From assembly GCA_963677085.2 (NCBI GenBank), contig CAXXFH010000004.1:3100001-3164000 (forward strand): a DNA stretch of 64,000 nucleotides. The letters are read 5' to 3'. Numbering within the stretch: the first letter of the stretch is position 1; every line of letters begins with the position of its first letter. The notes beneath the pieces are model-generated. The model had not been told where the DNA came from, made no database searches, and was given only the letters and a program-made list of their open reading frames with translations. Position numbers and translations under genes: made by a program. The stretch is from G963677085 sp963677085 (GTDB lineage Bacteria; Planctomycetota; Planctomycetia; Pirellulales; Thermoguttaceae). This document shows, piece by piece, positions 1 through 7,811 of the stretch.

Positions 1-1
1 C

Positions 2-1354
2 ACGATGCTCGAACCGGGATTGTACACGGTTCTCGAAGAGCACCCCAGCGAGTACGTCGATGGCGTCGACACACCTGGCACTACCGGCGGTATCGCTATC
101 AATCCGTCGGACAATCTCGATCCGATGATGTTGGGCATGCTTGCCGTGGATCCTAAGGACGACGCCATCGTGCGAATTCCTCTGGCCATGGGCGAGCACG
201 CTTCGTCGAACAACTTCAGCGAAGTGGTTTACCAAGAGGACACGCCCAAGATTATTCCTCCGCCCACTCCGCCGAACCGCGACCCGGATCCGGTTACGCC
301 TCCGCCGGTCTACAGTGCGCCGCCTCAATCAATAAGCCGGCCGCTGGTGATCTACAATAAGATCGAGCCGCTTCTGGGTGGCTCCAGTGGGCCGGGTGGC
401 CAAACGTGGCACCTCAGCGTGATCAACGCCGGCATGCCGCGCCGTAGCCAGCAAGGAACCGATTCGCTGACGAATCCCACGAACCGCTATTTCGATCCAA
501 TCACTTGGACTGGCGTGGCGGTGGACCAGGGCCATTGGACACTTACGGGTCCCGATGGCACCGTTTCGCGGCAGTTTGATTTTGGTATCCCGGGCGCCAT
601 ACCGATTACGGGCGACTTCAACGGCGACGGCGTCGACGAAGCGGGCGTCTTCATCGACGGTGCGTGGTTCATCGACCTCAACGGTAACGGGATCTGGGAT
701 AGCGAAGACTTCTTCGCCCAACTCGGCGGCCCTGGTGATCAGCCGGTGGTGGGCGACTGGGACGGCGATGGCAAGGCCGATATCGGCATCTTTGGGCCTT
801 CCTGGATTGGCGATCCGAAGGCGATTGCCGCCGAGCCGGGTTTGCCCGACGCCGGGAACCACTCCACGGGCGCCGCGAAGAACCTGCCGCCCGATCCTGC
901 CAATGCGGCCATCGGGTACCGGTCGATGCAGCGTGGATCGCAGAACGATTTGCGCAGCGACCTGATCGACCACGTCTTCAAGTTCGGCACCGCCGGCGAC
1001 AAGGCCGTGGCTGGCGACTTCGACGGCGACGGCGTGGCTTCGATCGGCGTGTTCCGCGAGGGGCACTGGTACCTCGACGTCGACGGCAACGGTCGTTGGA
1101 GCGACGCTGACGTTAAGGTGGCCTACGGCCAACGCGGCGATACGCCCGTGGTCGGCGACTTCAACAACGATGGGATCGACGAGATCGGCGTCTATCGGGC
1201 CGGTACGTGGTACCTGGACACCAATGGCGACTACCGGCTCGATGCCCACGACAAGGTCTTCGAGCAAGGTGGTTCGCAGGACAAGCCGGCCGTGGGCGAC
1301 TTCGACGGCGACGGGATCGACGAAATCATCCTCTACCGCGACGATGCGGCGTAG
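2..1354 (+). CDS. C-terminal part of a large secreted/surface protein with SdrD B-like and FG-GAP-like repeats (5' end outside window)
   Basis: The reading frame is open to the window edge, so this is the 3' part of a longer gene. The first ~75 residues look like the end of an SdrD B-like (Cna-B type) domain: 'PGLYTVLEEHPSEYVDGVDT' followed by a GNN-like F-x-E close. A proline-rich linker follows (about residues 80-125). The rest carries five GD-[FW]-[DN]-x-DG blocks, such as GDFNGDGVDE, GDWDGDGKAD and GDFDGDGIDE, alternating with W-[YF]-[IL]-D-x-NG segments. These resemble calcium-binding FG-GAP/VCBS beta-propeller blades. The role is probably cell-surface adhesion or structure. The ATG at position 5 is almost certainly internal because it lies within the SdrD-like fold. 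The exact family and localisation are inferred. Confidence 0.75.
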   Translation, partial: TMLEPGLYTVLEEHPSEYVDGVDTPGTTGGIAINPSDNLDPMMLGMLAVDPKDDAIVRIPLAMGEHASSNNFSEVVYQEDTPKIIPPPTPPNRDPDPVTPPPVYSAPPQSISRPLVIYNKIEPLLGGSSGPGGQTWHLSVINAGMPRRSQQGTDSLTNPTNRYFDPITWTGVAVDQGHWTLTGPDGTVSRQFDFGIPGAIPITGDFNGDGVDEAGVFIDGAWFIDLNGNGIWDSEDFFAQLGGPGDQPVVGDWDGDGKADIGIFGPSWIGDPKAIAAEPGLPDAGNHSTGAAKNLPPDPANAAIGYRSMQRGSQNDLRSDLIDHVFKFGTAGDKAVAGDFDGDGVASIGVFREGHWYLDVDGNGRWSDADVKVAYGQRGDTPVVGDFNNDGIDEIGVYRAGTWYLDTNGDYRLDAHDKVFEQGGSQDKPAVGDFDGDGIDEIILYRDDAA

Positions 1355-1386
1355 TGCTGTGTCGATCCCAAGCAGATATAAGCGAC

Positions 1387-1410
1387 ATGCCCACGTTTTT
1401 GCGTGGGCAT
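1387..1410. repeat. Hairpin ATGCCCACG/CGTGGGCAT
   Basis: A perfect 9-bp stem (ATGCCCACG...CGTGGGCAT) with a 6-nt loop lies just after the surface-protein stop and just before the DUF4186 gene. The same CCCACG/CGTGGG core recurs at 7585-7610 and around 31570, so this is one copy of a dispersed palindrome family. It may act as a bidirectional terminator, but there is no clear T-run. Confidence 0.7.
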
Positions 1411-1446
1411 GTTCGTTGTGATTCCAGCATGCCCACGGTAACTGCC

Positions 1447-1806
1447 ATGCGAGATCTCGACGACCTCTTTGCCGCACTGAATTGCAGCAAATTCCGCATG
1501 CGGCAGAAGCTCGACCCGAAGGAACAAACCTATCTGGTCGAAAAGACGCTGGCCGTGGTTTTGGAGCACGGGCGGAAGTTCGTCGAAGAACGTCTGGCAC
1601 CGGCCAATCCAAAGAACGACGGCAAGCAAACGCCCATGCGAGGGCATCCCGTCTTCATTGCCCAACACGCTACAGCCACCTGCTGCCGGGGCTGCCTTGA
1701 GAAATGGCATCGCATTGCGCCAGGCCGCGAACTGACGGCCGAACAGGTCGACTACGTGCTGGCAGTGATCGAGCGTTGGCTGCGACAGCAAACACTCACG
1801 ACATGA
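1447..1806 (+). CDS. DUF4186 family protein
   Basis: A small protein of 119 residues from this ATG (125 from the alternative ATG at 1429). It matches the DUF4186 family as I know it: an N-terminal DLDDLFAAL-SKFR stretch, a central PANPKNDGKQTPMRGHP segment, and the strongly conserved HATATCCRGCLEKWH motif with a CC-x2-C cluster next to histidines, which suggests a metal site. No function is established for the family. Starts further upstream would run through the hairpin at 1387-1410, so I favour 1447 or 1429. There is no signal peptide, so it is probably cytoplasmic. Coding runs to the stop at 1806, just before a dispersed palindromic element. Confidence 0.8.
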   Translation: MRDLDDLFAALNCSKFRMRQKLDPKEQTYLVEKTLAVVLEHGRKFVEERLAPANPKNDGKQTPMRGHPVFIAQHATATCCRGCLEKWHRIAPGRELTAEQVDYVLAVIERWLRQQTLTT

Positions 1807-1813
1807 GTGTGCT

Positions 1814-1878
1814 GGGTGCCATGGGAAGAAACGCCTGCCTTTGCTTCTGCAGCGTCGGGCAAGCCGCCACTGGCACCC
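1814..1878. repeat. GGGTGCCA...TGGCACCC dispersed element, copy 1
   Basis: A 65-bp palindrome-ended element with GGGTGCCA at the left end and TGGCACCC at the right. Its reverse complement is clearly similar along its length to the element at 62644-62707 (shared GGGTGCCAGTG, CGGCTTG, CGCTGC, AGCAA and GGCAG blocks) and more weakly to 61563-61624. It lies between the convergent genes DUF4186 and the YkgJ-type gene. Confidence 0.65.
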
Positions 1879-1916
1879 GTTGTTCGACATAGGGTACCGG
1901 CTGTCAGAAATTCGTG

Positions 1917-2765
1917 CTAACGAGCAGACAGATTGCTCGCCGCGATGGGTAACTCGCCGACACCGCAAGCCAATGGTGCCGTTCGCGGCGGGCAGTGGGC
2001 GTCGAGACACAGGCAATCGGCAAACACGTCGTCGCCGCGCATCCATCGCGAAAAGGCGTCGTCGGTGTTCAATACCATCAACAATGCGGAGTTGAGTTCG
2101 TAGAGGTTTGTGTCGAGGCCCACTTCGGTGAGTGCGTACTGCATCGCGGCAAATACGCCCATCGTGGACGCCTTGGCCGAAGTATCGAGGGCGTCGTTGG
2201 TTTCTTCGCAACCAGCGGTTCCCTGCAGCGCAGCCTGGCAAGCGCGAGCAGAAAACGAAAACGCGCCGCGGCAGGCCAACGGCCGAAGCCCGTAGGCGTC
2301 GCATTGCTGTTGCTCGTTCAGAAGGCCACAGCGCAGGCGAGTCGTTTGCTGTCCGGCCAACGGGAGTTGCTGCCGCCGCTTGACGGCCACGGCCAACCGC
2401 CGACGAATGGTTGCCAGTTGCTCGGGGGTCGAGGTTGTCTTGAGGTGTTCGCCCAGTACGAGGATCTCCAAGGGCGTCATATCGATGCTGGTCGTATAAC
2501 AGCACGAGGCACAACTGACGGCACACGCTCTCTCGTCAGCACGCGGCAGACTCGCCACCGTTTTGTCGAGGCGTCGCCGTGCGTTGTTCAGCAAGGCAAA
2601 AAGACTGGCGGTTGTCACGCCCCGGCGCAGTAGTTCCGCCGCATCCTGCAACTGCTCCAACGCCACGCGTTCAAACAACCTGGCCAACGGGGGATTGAGC
2701 CCAAATTGGTTGGCGGCCGGTACCCCGTTCTCTGGGGGGTGGGTTTCATGCGGGGGTGAGATCAT
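1917..2765 (-). CDS. YkgJ-type cysteine-cluster (putative Zn/Fe-binding) protein
   Basis: A 282-residue protein with the YkgJ-type cysteine signature. A C-x3-C-x2-CC cluster (CAVSCASCCYT) lies near residue 90, followed about 60 residues later by RCGLLNEQQQCDAYGLRPLAC. Four or more cysteines of this spacing are thought to bind zinc or an iron-sulfur cluster. The N-terminal ~80 residues look helical and non-specific. There is no signal peptide. Function is unknown for the family. It is a single gene convergent with DUF4186, and about 650 bp of non-coding DNA separates it from the next gene. The start is the first in-frame ATG and is not supported by a strong ribosome site, so the N-terminus is uncertain. 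Confidence 0.7.
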   Translation of the reverse strand: MISPPHETHPPENGVPAANQFGLNPPLARLFERVALEQLQDAAELLRRGVTTASLFALLNNARRRLDKTVASLPRADERACAVSCASCCYTTSIDMTPLEILVLGEHLKTTSTPEQLATIRRRLAVAVKRRQQLPLAGQQTTRLRCGLLNEQQQCDAYGLRPLACRGAFSFSARACQAALQGTAGCEETNDALDTSAKASTMGVFAAMQYALTEVGLDTNLYELNSALLMVLNTDDAFSRWMRGDDVFADCLCLDAHCPPRTAPLACGVGELPIAASNLSAR

Positions 2766-3422
2766 ATTATCGCTCGTGCCGGAATGGCACGCGATACCTC
2801 CAGAGGACCAGAGGATCGCGGCGCCTCATGTTAGGAAAATCGGCGGGAAATATACTGTTCCATCTGGGTAAAACAGAAAAAAGCGGAGAACTTTCCTGCC
2901 CCTCGGCCAGCCGCAAAGTCTACCTTTCCTGTGTAGCCTACGCAAAAGAAACCACGCGGATTCGTTGACTAAATGGGGAGGTGACCGGTTGGATGACCAC
3001 TACAAACCCGACTGGCGGCACGGCCGGATGGGATGGGCCGGAATCCGGACTCGAAAAAAGGCGTCTAGCAGGCCATTTTCTCTCAAAACACACGAGTGGC
3101 TGGTGGGTTTTCGGGCGGTGAAATCCGGGCGATTTGTCGTTTCGTGTCGCTACGGCAACCACGCCGTTTGCTACGCAATTTAGGTAAGAAGAAGCCCCTG
3201 AAACGACTCGTGGAGTACCACCCGACGATCCCTTAGCGAAGACTTCCGACGGTTGTTGGCAACTCGTCGAGTGGCATCTTGGCCGCGGTCAGTTCTGGTG
3301 CCAGGCCGGGTTTTCTGCGTCTTTGGAGGGGTGTAAATTGACATCCCCAGACGGGGTAAACATAATGAACGTCTTGCCGAATTTACCCTCCATATTCCTT
3401 TCCTGTGCCAGAGGAGTTGCCC
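2766..3422. other. Intergenic region without a recognisable gene
   Basis: About 650 bp between the divergent YkgJ-type and aldolase genes. Short open frames here have no recognisable domain and no good ribosome site. Promoters for both flanking genes must lie here, but I cannot place them with confidence. Confidence 0.5.
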
Positions 3423-4394
3423 GTGTGTGCGGCCCCGTGGATTACGTATCGCCCTGAACTGAAGGTTCTCGACTGCACTGTTCGCGATGGTGGGCTGATT
3501 AACAACCACCAATTCAACGACGGCTTCGTTAAGGCGGTTTACGATGCCAACGTGGAAGCCGGCATCGACTATATGGAGATCGGCTACAAGAACTCCAAGA
3601 AGATCTTCGCCCAGGATCAATTCGGGGCCTGGAAGCATTGCGACGAGGAGGACATTCGTCGCATCGTGGGCGAGAACGACAGTTCGCTGAAGCTGGCCGC
3701 CATGGCCGATGCCGGGAAGTCGGACTGGCGCACCGAGATTTTGCCCAAAGAGCAAAGCCCGCTGGATACTATCCGCGTGGCGTTCTACGCCCATCAGGTG
3801 GCCGAAGCGGTTGACATGATCAAAGCAGCCCACGACCGGGGCTACGAAGTAACCGCCAACCTGATGGCCGTCTCGACGAACACCGAGTTGGAAATAGACC
3901 AAGTGTTGGAGGAGATCGCCGAAACGCCGGCCGGGGTGATTGTGGTGGTCGACAGTTACGGCGCGATGTATGCCGAGCAGGTTGAAATTCTGGTGAAAAA
4001 ATACCTGGCGTTTGGCAAGGACCGTGGCAAAGAAGTGGGCATGCACGCCCACAACAATCAGCAGTTGGCTTTTGCCAACACGATCGAAGCGATCATCCAT
4101 GGAGCAAACCGGGTCGACGCCTCGATGGCTGGCCTGGGACGCGGCGCCGGCAATTGTCCGATGGAACTGCTGATCGGTTTCCTCCGTAACCCCAAGTTTA
4201 AGCTCCGTCCCATTTTCGAAGTGTTGCAGACCCAACTCGTGCCGCTGAGCCGCGAGATCGAGTGGGGACCCTACGTGCAGTACATGATCACCGGTCAGCT
4301 CAACGAACATCCCCGCGACGCTATCGCCGCCCGAGCGGGCAACCAAATCGACGACTACGTGGGATTCTACGACCGGATGACGAACGACCTGTAA
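3423..4394 (+). CDS. HMGL-like / DRE-TIM metallolyase aldolase of unknown substrate
   Basis: A TIM-barrel protein of the HMG-CoA lyase/4-hydroxy-2-oxovalerate aldolase superfamily. The N-terminal metal/substrate signature reads LDCTVRDGG, in the position of the usual DxTxRDG, and an H-x-H pair (MHAHNNQ, near residue 215) supplies the other metal ligands. GLGRGAGNCPMELL near residue 245 is the conserved G-x-GRGAGN loop of 4-hydroxy-2-oxovalerate aldolases. It lacks the long C-terminal domain of isopropylmalate synthases. I chose the GTG at 3423 because GAGGAG lies 6 nt upstream (3411-3416); an earlier GTG at 3405 would bury that site inside the gene. The gene stands alone, so context gives no substrate. 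Confidence 0.8.
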   Translation: MCAAPWITYRPELKVLDCTVRDGGLINNHQFNDGFVKAVYDANVEAGIDYMEIGYKNSKKIFAQDQFGAWKHCDEEDIRRIVGENDSSLKLAAMADAGKSDWRTEILPKEQSPLDTIRVAFYAHQVAEAVDMIKAAHDRGYEVTANLMAVSTNTELEIDQVLEEIAETPAGVIVVVDSYGAMYAEQVEILVKKYLAFGKDRGKEVGMHAHNNQQLAFANTIEAIIHGANRVDASMAGLGRGAGNCPMELLIGFLRNPKFKLRPIFEVLQTQLVPLSREIEWGPYVQYMITGQLNEHPRDAIAARAGNQIDDYVGFYDRMTNDL

Positions 4395-4427
4395 AGGGTT
4401 CGGGATTTTTGGGGTAAGGGATATTGG

Positions 4428-4451
4428 CCCCGCCGTGAATACACGGCGGGG
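4428..4451. repeat. Hairpin CCCCGCCGTG/CACGGCGGGG
   Basis: A perfect 10-bp GC-rich stem with a 4-nt loop, 33 bp after the aldolase stop. It could terminate transcription from either side of this convergent gene pair, although it has no U-tract. Confidence 0.65.
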
Positions 4452-4485
4452 ACGGGGCTAAGGAAACGGATCTTCGTGGAAGGGC

Positions 4486-4509
4486 GTTCCCAAACGGAAA
4501 CTTGGGAAC
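4486..4509. repeat. Hairpin GTTCCCAA/TTGGGAAC
   Basis: An 8-bp stem with an 8-nt loop. It belongs to the GTTCCCA/TGGGAAC palindrome type also seen at 19143-19165, with a degenerate relative near 42550. It sits between the convergent aldolase and TPR genes. Confidence 0.6.
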
Positions 4510-4548
4510 GAGGGTGGTAGGGTCGAAAATCCGTGTATTGCCGGCCGG

Positions 4549-5889
4549 CTACCGACGTGCTGCCGCGATTTGTTTGGCTTGGGCAAGATCGGCTTTAGCT
4601 TTTTCCTTGTTGCCCATCCGGTCGTAGGCCAAGCCACGGCTCTGGTAGGAGCGGTGGTTTTTGGGATCGAGTTGGATTGCCCGAGTGAAGTCGGCGATGG
4701 CGTTGTCGAACTTGCCCAGAATCACGTGGACAAGACCTCGGTTGTAGTGGGCGCTGGCGTACCGTTCGTCGAGTTGGATGGCTTCGGTGAAGTCCTCCAT
4801 CGCCGTGGTCAGTTCTTGCTTCTTCGTGTAGGCCACGCCGCGATGGCAGTAGGCTTTGGCGCTCTTGGAATCGATTTCGATTACCTTGCTGTAATCGTTG
4901 ATTGCCGAGTCGAGGTTGCCGAGATAGCCGTGCAATACGCCTCGTTGATAATAGGCCCGCAACAGCGTCGGGTCGAGTTCGAGGGCGTGGGTGAAGTCTT
5001 CCAGGGCCGTGTCGCGTTGGCCCTTGGCCGCTCGGGCCATACCACGGCACACGTAGGCCTCGGTATACTTGGGATTCAGCCGGATGGCTTCGTCGTAGTC
5101 GACCAGCGCCTTCTCGGTGAGGCGTTTCTTCGAGTAGGCGATACCGCGGCTACAGATGATCTTTGCGTTGCGAGGGTCTAACCGGATGGCTTCGGAATAG
5201 TCGGCGATGGCCTGATCGTAATTCTCGATTTTGTAGTGAACGATGGCGCGATTCGAGTAGGCCTTGGGGTCTCGAGGCGAAAGTCGAACGACCTCGTCGT
5301 AGTCTGCCAGGGCCGTTTCGTGGTCGTCCTTTCCTTCGTAGGCATTGGCTCGGTTCCCGTAGGCCTCGGCATGCTTGGGGTTGCGCCGAATGGCCTCGGT
5401 GTAGTCGGCGATGGCCTTGTCGAATTCTCCTTGGCTTGCGTAGACCAAGCCACGAGAGACGTAGGAGTCGGCATCCTTCGGGTCGTGTTCGATGGCGGCC
5501 GAGTAATCGGCCATCGCTTCATCGAGTCGGCCGAGCTTGCGCTGAATAAACCCCCGGTTGTAGTAGGCCTTGGAGTAGCGGGGGTTAAGGCGAATGGCTT
5601 CGTTATAATCGTTGACCGCCTTGTCGACATCGCCCAACTTCAGGTGCGCGTGTGCCCGGTTGTAGTAGGCCACGGGTTCCTGCGGCGCGAACCGCAACAC
5701 GGCGTTGTAGTTTTCGATGGCAACATCGTGTTGGCCTTTTTCCTCGTAGCAGTTTCCCCGGCTGAAGTAGGCTTCGATGTACTTGGGATTCAGATTGATC
5801 ACCTCACTGAAGGTGGCAATCGCCTGATCGAGGTCATTTTTTTCCTGCAGCGCTTCGGCGCGGTGGAACAGGTCAACTTCGTCAAACAT
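4549..5889 (-). CDS. TPR protein with 13 uninterrupted tetratricopeptide repeats
   Basis: A 446-residue protein made almost wholly of 13 consecutive 34-residue TPR units with no spacer. Each has the A-Y-x-x-R-G ... A-x-x-D-[YF]-[TNS]-x-A-[IL]-x-L-[DN]-P pattern. Such solenoids are protein-interaction scaffolds. There is no signal peptide or membrane segment, so it is probably cytoplasmic. I prefer the ATG at 5889 (MFDEVDLF) to the longer frame from 5934, because an AGGA ribosome site precedes it and it begins 10 bp after the stop of the upstream GGDEF-like gene. The two genes are therefore very likely co-transcribed, and the TPR protein may partner that signalling protein (inference). Confidence 0.85.
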   Translation of the reverse strand: MFDEVDLFHRAEALQEKNDLDQAIATFSEVINLNPKYIEAYFSRGNCYEEKGQHDVAIENYNAVLRFAPQEPVAYYNRAHAHLKLGDVDKAVNDYNEAIRLNPRYSKAYYNRGFIQRKLGRLDEAMADYSAAIEHDPKDADSYVSRGLVYASQGEFDKAIADYTEAIRRNPKHAEAYGNRANAYEGKDDHETALADYDEVVRLSPRDPKAYSNRAIVHYKIENYDQAIADYSEAIRLDPRNAKIICSRGIAYSKKRLTEKALVDYDEAIRLNPKYTEAYVCRGMARAAKGQRDTALEDFTHALELDPTLLRAYYQRGVLHGYLGNLDSAINDYSKVIEIDSKSAKAYCHRGVAYTKKQELTTAMEDFTEAIQLDERYASAHYNRGLVHVILGKFDNAIADFTRAIQLDPKNHRSYQSRGLAYDRMGNKEKAKADLAQAKQIAAARR

Positions 5890-5899
5890 AAAAGGAATC

Positions 5900-7276
5900 C
5901 TACAGTAAGGCGATTTCTCGGTGTTCGGCCCCAAAGTTCGGCGACTCGATCAGTTCGGGGCCGTCCTTCTCGTAGAAGCAACCGGTGTTGGGGCCGTGCT
6001 TCTTGGCCGCTTTAACGCACGCCTGAACGCGATTGAGCGTATCTTCGAGTGAAATTTCTGGTGTAACTTCCGCAACACCAACACATGTGGTCAGCGAGAT
6101 CTTTTCTTTTGGTTTGCCGGAGAGGAATGTGGTCCTCTCGAGTGCTTGCCGCATCGTTTCGGCGTTTTTGGCGGCCGTACGGGGACCGACGTCGAACATC
6201 ACCCAAAGGAATTGCTGTCCGGAGAAACGCCCCAATAAGTCGCTTTGCCCTCGCTCGTTGTCGATCAGTTGCGCGATTTGGGAAATAATCTGGTCGCCAA
6301 CCTGCGGCCCCACTTTTTCGTTAACCTCGGTGAACTTGTCCAAATCGAACAAAACAACCGACATCTGCCGCGACTTGTGACGGCCCTGTTGCCACCACTG
6401 ATGGAGTGTGGCTTCGGTGCCGATGCGGTTGCGATGCCGGGTGAGCGGATCGTCATAGAGTTGCTTTTCTACCTTGCCAAGGCGACCTTCGTATCGTGCA
6501 ATGGCCACGAACGCCATGTCTTGATTGTCGCGTAGCTTGTGTCGAGCGTAACGCAGATTGCCAATCTCTTCGAGCAGCCGGATGTTGGCGGCCTCCAGGT
6601 CGCTCTCGAAATCCATGTGTTTTAGATTGCTGAGGGTGGTTTCCACTTGGGCCGCCTGCTCCAAGTTGGCCATCTCGATCTCTTCTCCGAGATCGCTCAA
6701 TTCACCCATCTCGCCGATGCGCGTGCGGAACTTCTCGGCCAACTCCGCCTGTTCGGCTAAGTAGACTTCGCAGTCCTCGACAAGTTGTTTGTGATAACCT
6801 TCGATAGACTCTTTGGTGGTTTTGCCCTGCAATTGGCGGAGCGACGTATCGATTTCGGTTGCTCGAACACCGCTCTTCATCATGGCGATGTTCAACTTCA
6901 ATACGGCCGTTTCTACATACTTTTCGTTGAGGTCCCAGATCTCTGGTCGGTTAGGATCGATGTGCTCGGCGAGGGCCTCTTCTTCGGGATCCTCGTAGTC
7001 CTCGACTTCCATGTCGGCGCCCAGGTCGTCTTCTTCGTCCATTTCCAGAAGATCGGTCAGGCAATCGCTGGTGAACTTCTCGGCAATCTCGTCCAGCTCT
7101 TCATCCGGCTCCTCGTCAGACTCTTCCGCGACCACCACACGCCGGCGACGGGGTATCGCCACAAGCGGCGTGTCCCAGACGCACCTCAGGCTGGGCGGGC
7201 CGTAGCCTAGATAGACCGCCAGCGCAAAGCCGAGTCCGATGTTCAGCGTACCGATGATAAGCGTCAACACGACCAC
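5900..7276 (-). CDS. Membrane-anchored protein with a degenerate GGDEF domain
   Basis: A 458-residue protein. Residues ~2-27 form a single membrane segment. An acidic linker (EESDEEPDEELDE) and a helical, probably coiled-coil region (~110-280) follow. The C-terminal ~170 residues are GGDEF-like: DPLTRHRNR start, FDLDKF metal-site region, VGDQIISQIAQ helix. The signature loop reads SGQQF instead of GGDEF, so the usual acidic catalytic residues are replaced by glutamines. The protein is therefore probably not an active diguanylate cyclase by the standard mechanism; it may bind nucleotide, signal by protein contact, or use other chemistry. It is the first gene of a likely two-gene operon with the TPR protein. 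Confidence 0.82.
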   Translation of the reverse strand: MVVLTLIIGTLNIGLGFALAVYLGYGPPSLRCVWDTPLVAIPRRRRVVVAEESDEEPDEELDEIAEKFTSDCLTDLLEMDEEDDLGADMEVEDYEDPEEEALAEHIDPNRPEIWDLNEKYVETAVLKLNIAMMKSGVRATEIDTSLRQLQGKTTKESIEGYHKQLVEDCEVYLAEQAELAEKFRTRIGEMGELSDLGEEIEMANLEQAAQVETTLSNLKHMDFESDLEAANIRLLEEIGNLRYARHKLRDNQDMAFVAIARYEGRLGKVEKQLYDDPLTRHRNRIGTEATLHQWWQQGRHKSRQMSVVLFDLDKFTEVNEKVGPQVGDQIISQIAQLIDNERGQSDLLGRFSGQQFLWVMFDVGPRTAAKNAETMRQALERTTFLSGKPKEKISLTTCVGVAEVTPEISLEDTLNRVQACVKAAKKHGPNTGCFYEKDGPELIESPNFGAEHREIALL

Positions 7277-7811
7277 GGTCGCTCTCCGGCGATTTCCAAG
7301 GCATAGGCACTGCAGACGATTTCAATCGAAGCTCATTCATGCCAAGTCAGCCGCCCCAGGCGTTTGACGCCAAAATCGAGCGGCTTCAATCGAAGCAGGC
7401 GTCCTCGCGGCACCTTTCCACGAGTCCACCAAGACAACTATAGGTCATCTCCGTCGGAGATGACTAAGTGGCGGGGGTGGCCGTCTCCCTGTACGCGAGG
7501 GGGTGGCTACACGATTGCCACTTACGCAGAAGTCACTGCTACCCTGCCAAATTCAAGATGGCGAGTTAGGTGCCGAGTTGGGTGCCATGCCCACGGCAAC
7601 GTGGGCATGGTCGCAGTGGAAGACGTATTTATTGCCCCATTGCCGTGGGCATGGCGCCCGTATGATCTCGGTGGGACGAAGCGCTAGGACAGAATAGGCC
7701 GATCAAACGGGTTGAGCAGGCATCGTGACGACGCGATGCAACCCAGGCCAAGCGTCGAAACCGAGGTGGAGACGCACAATGGCGCAGAACGCCGTGCGGC
7801 CGTGGAATGGT
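7277..7811. other. Intergenic region with a complex palindromic element
   Basis: About 535 bp with no supported gene. It contains the palindromic element at 7581-7658 and another short inverted sequence near 7460 (CATCTCCGTCGGAGATG). The promoter of the GGDEF-like gene should lie at the left end. Confidence 0.5.
7581..7658. repeat. GGTGCC...GGCGCC element with nested CCCACG/CGTGGG hairpin
   Basis: The left half is a perfect hairpin, CCATGCCCACG GCAA CGTGGGCATGG (7585-7610). The right half repeats GCCGTGGGCATGG in the opposite sense to the left arm, so several alternative stems are possible. The outer ends are GGTGCC and GGCGCC. It is related to 1387-1410 and 31511-31585. Confidence 0.65.

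Noticed and set aside
329..1612. 427-codon open frame on the minus strand
   Set aside because: It lies antisense to the GD-repeat surface protein and the DUF4186 gene, is rich in Val/Arg/Ala as expected of a shadow of GC-rich coding DNA, and has no domain.
2965..3183. 72-codon open frame near 3 kb
   Set aside because: It uses a TTG start with no recognisable domain; GGGAGG follows rather than precedes the start.
4570..6015. Two plus-strand open frames (4570-5181 and 5236-6015)
   Set aside because: They are shadows of the TPR repeats on the other strand; their apparent repeats (VVG, FGVL) reflect the TPR period.
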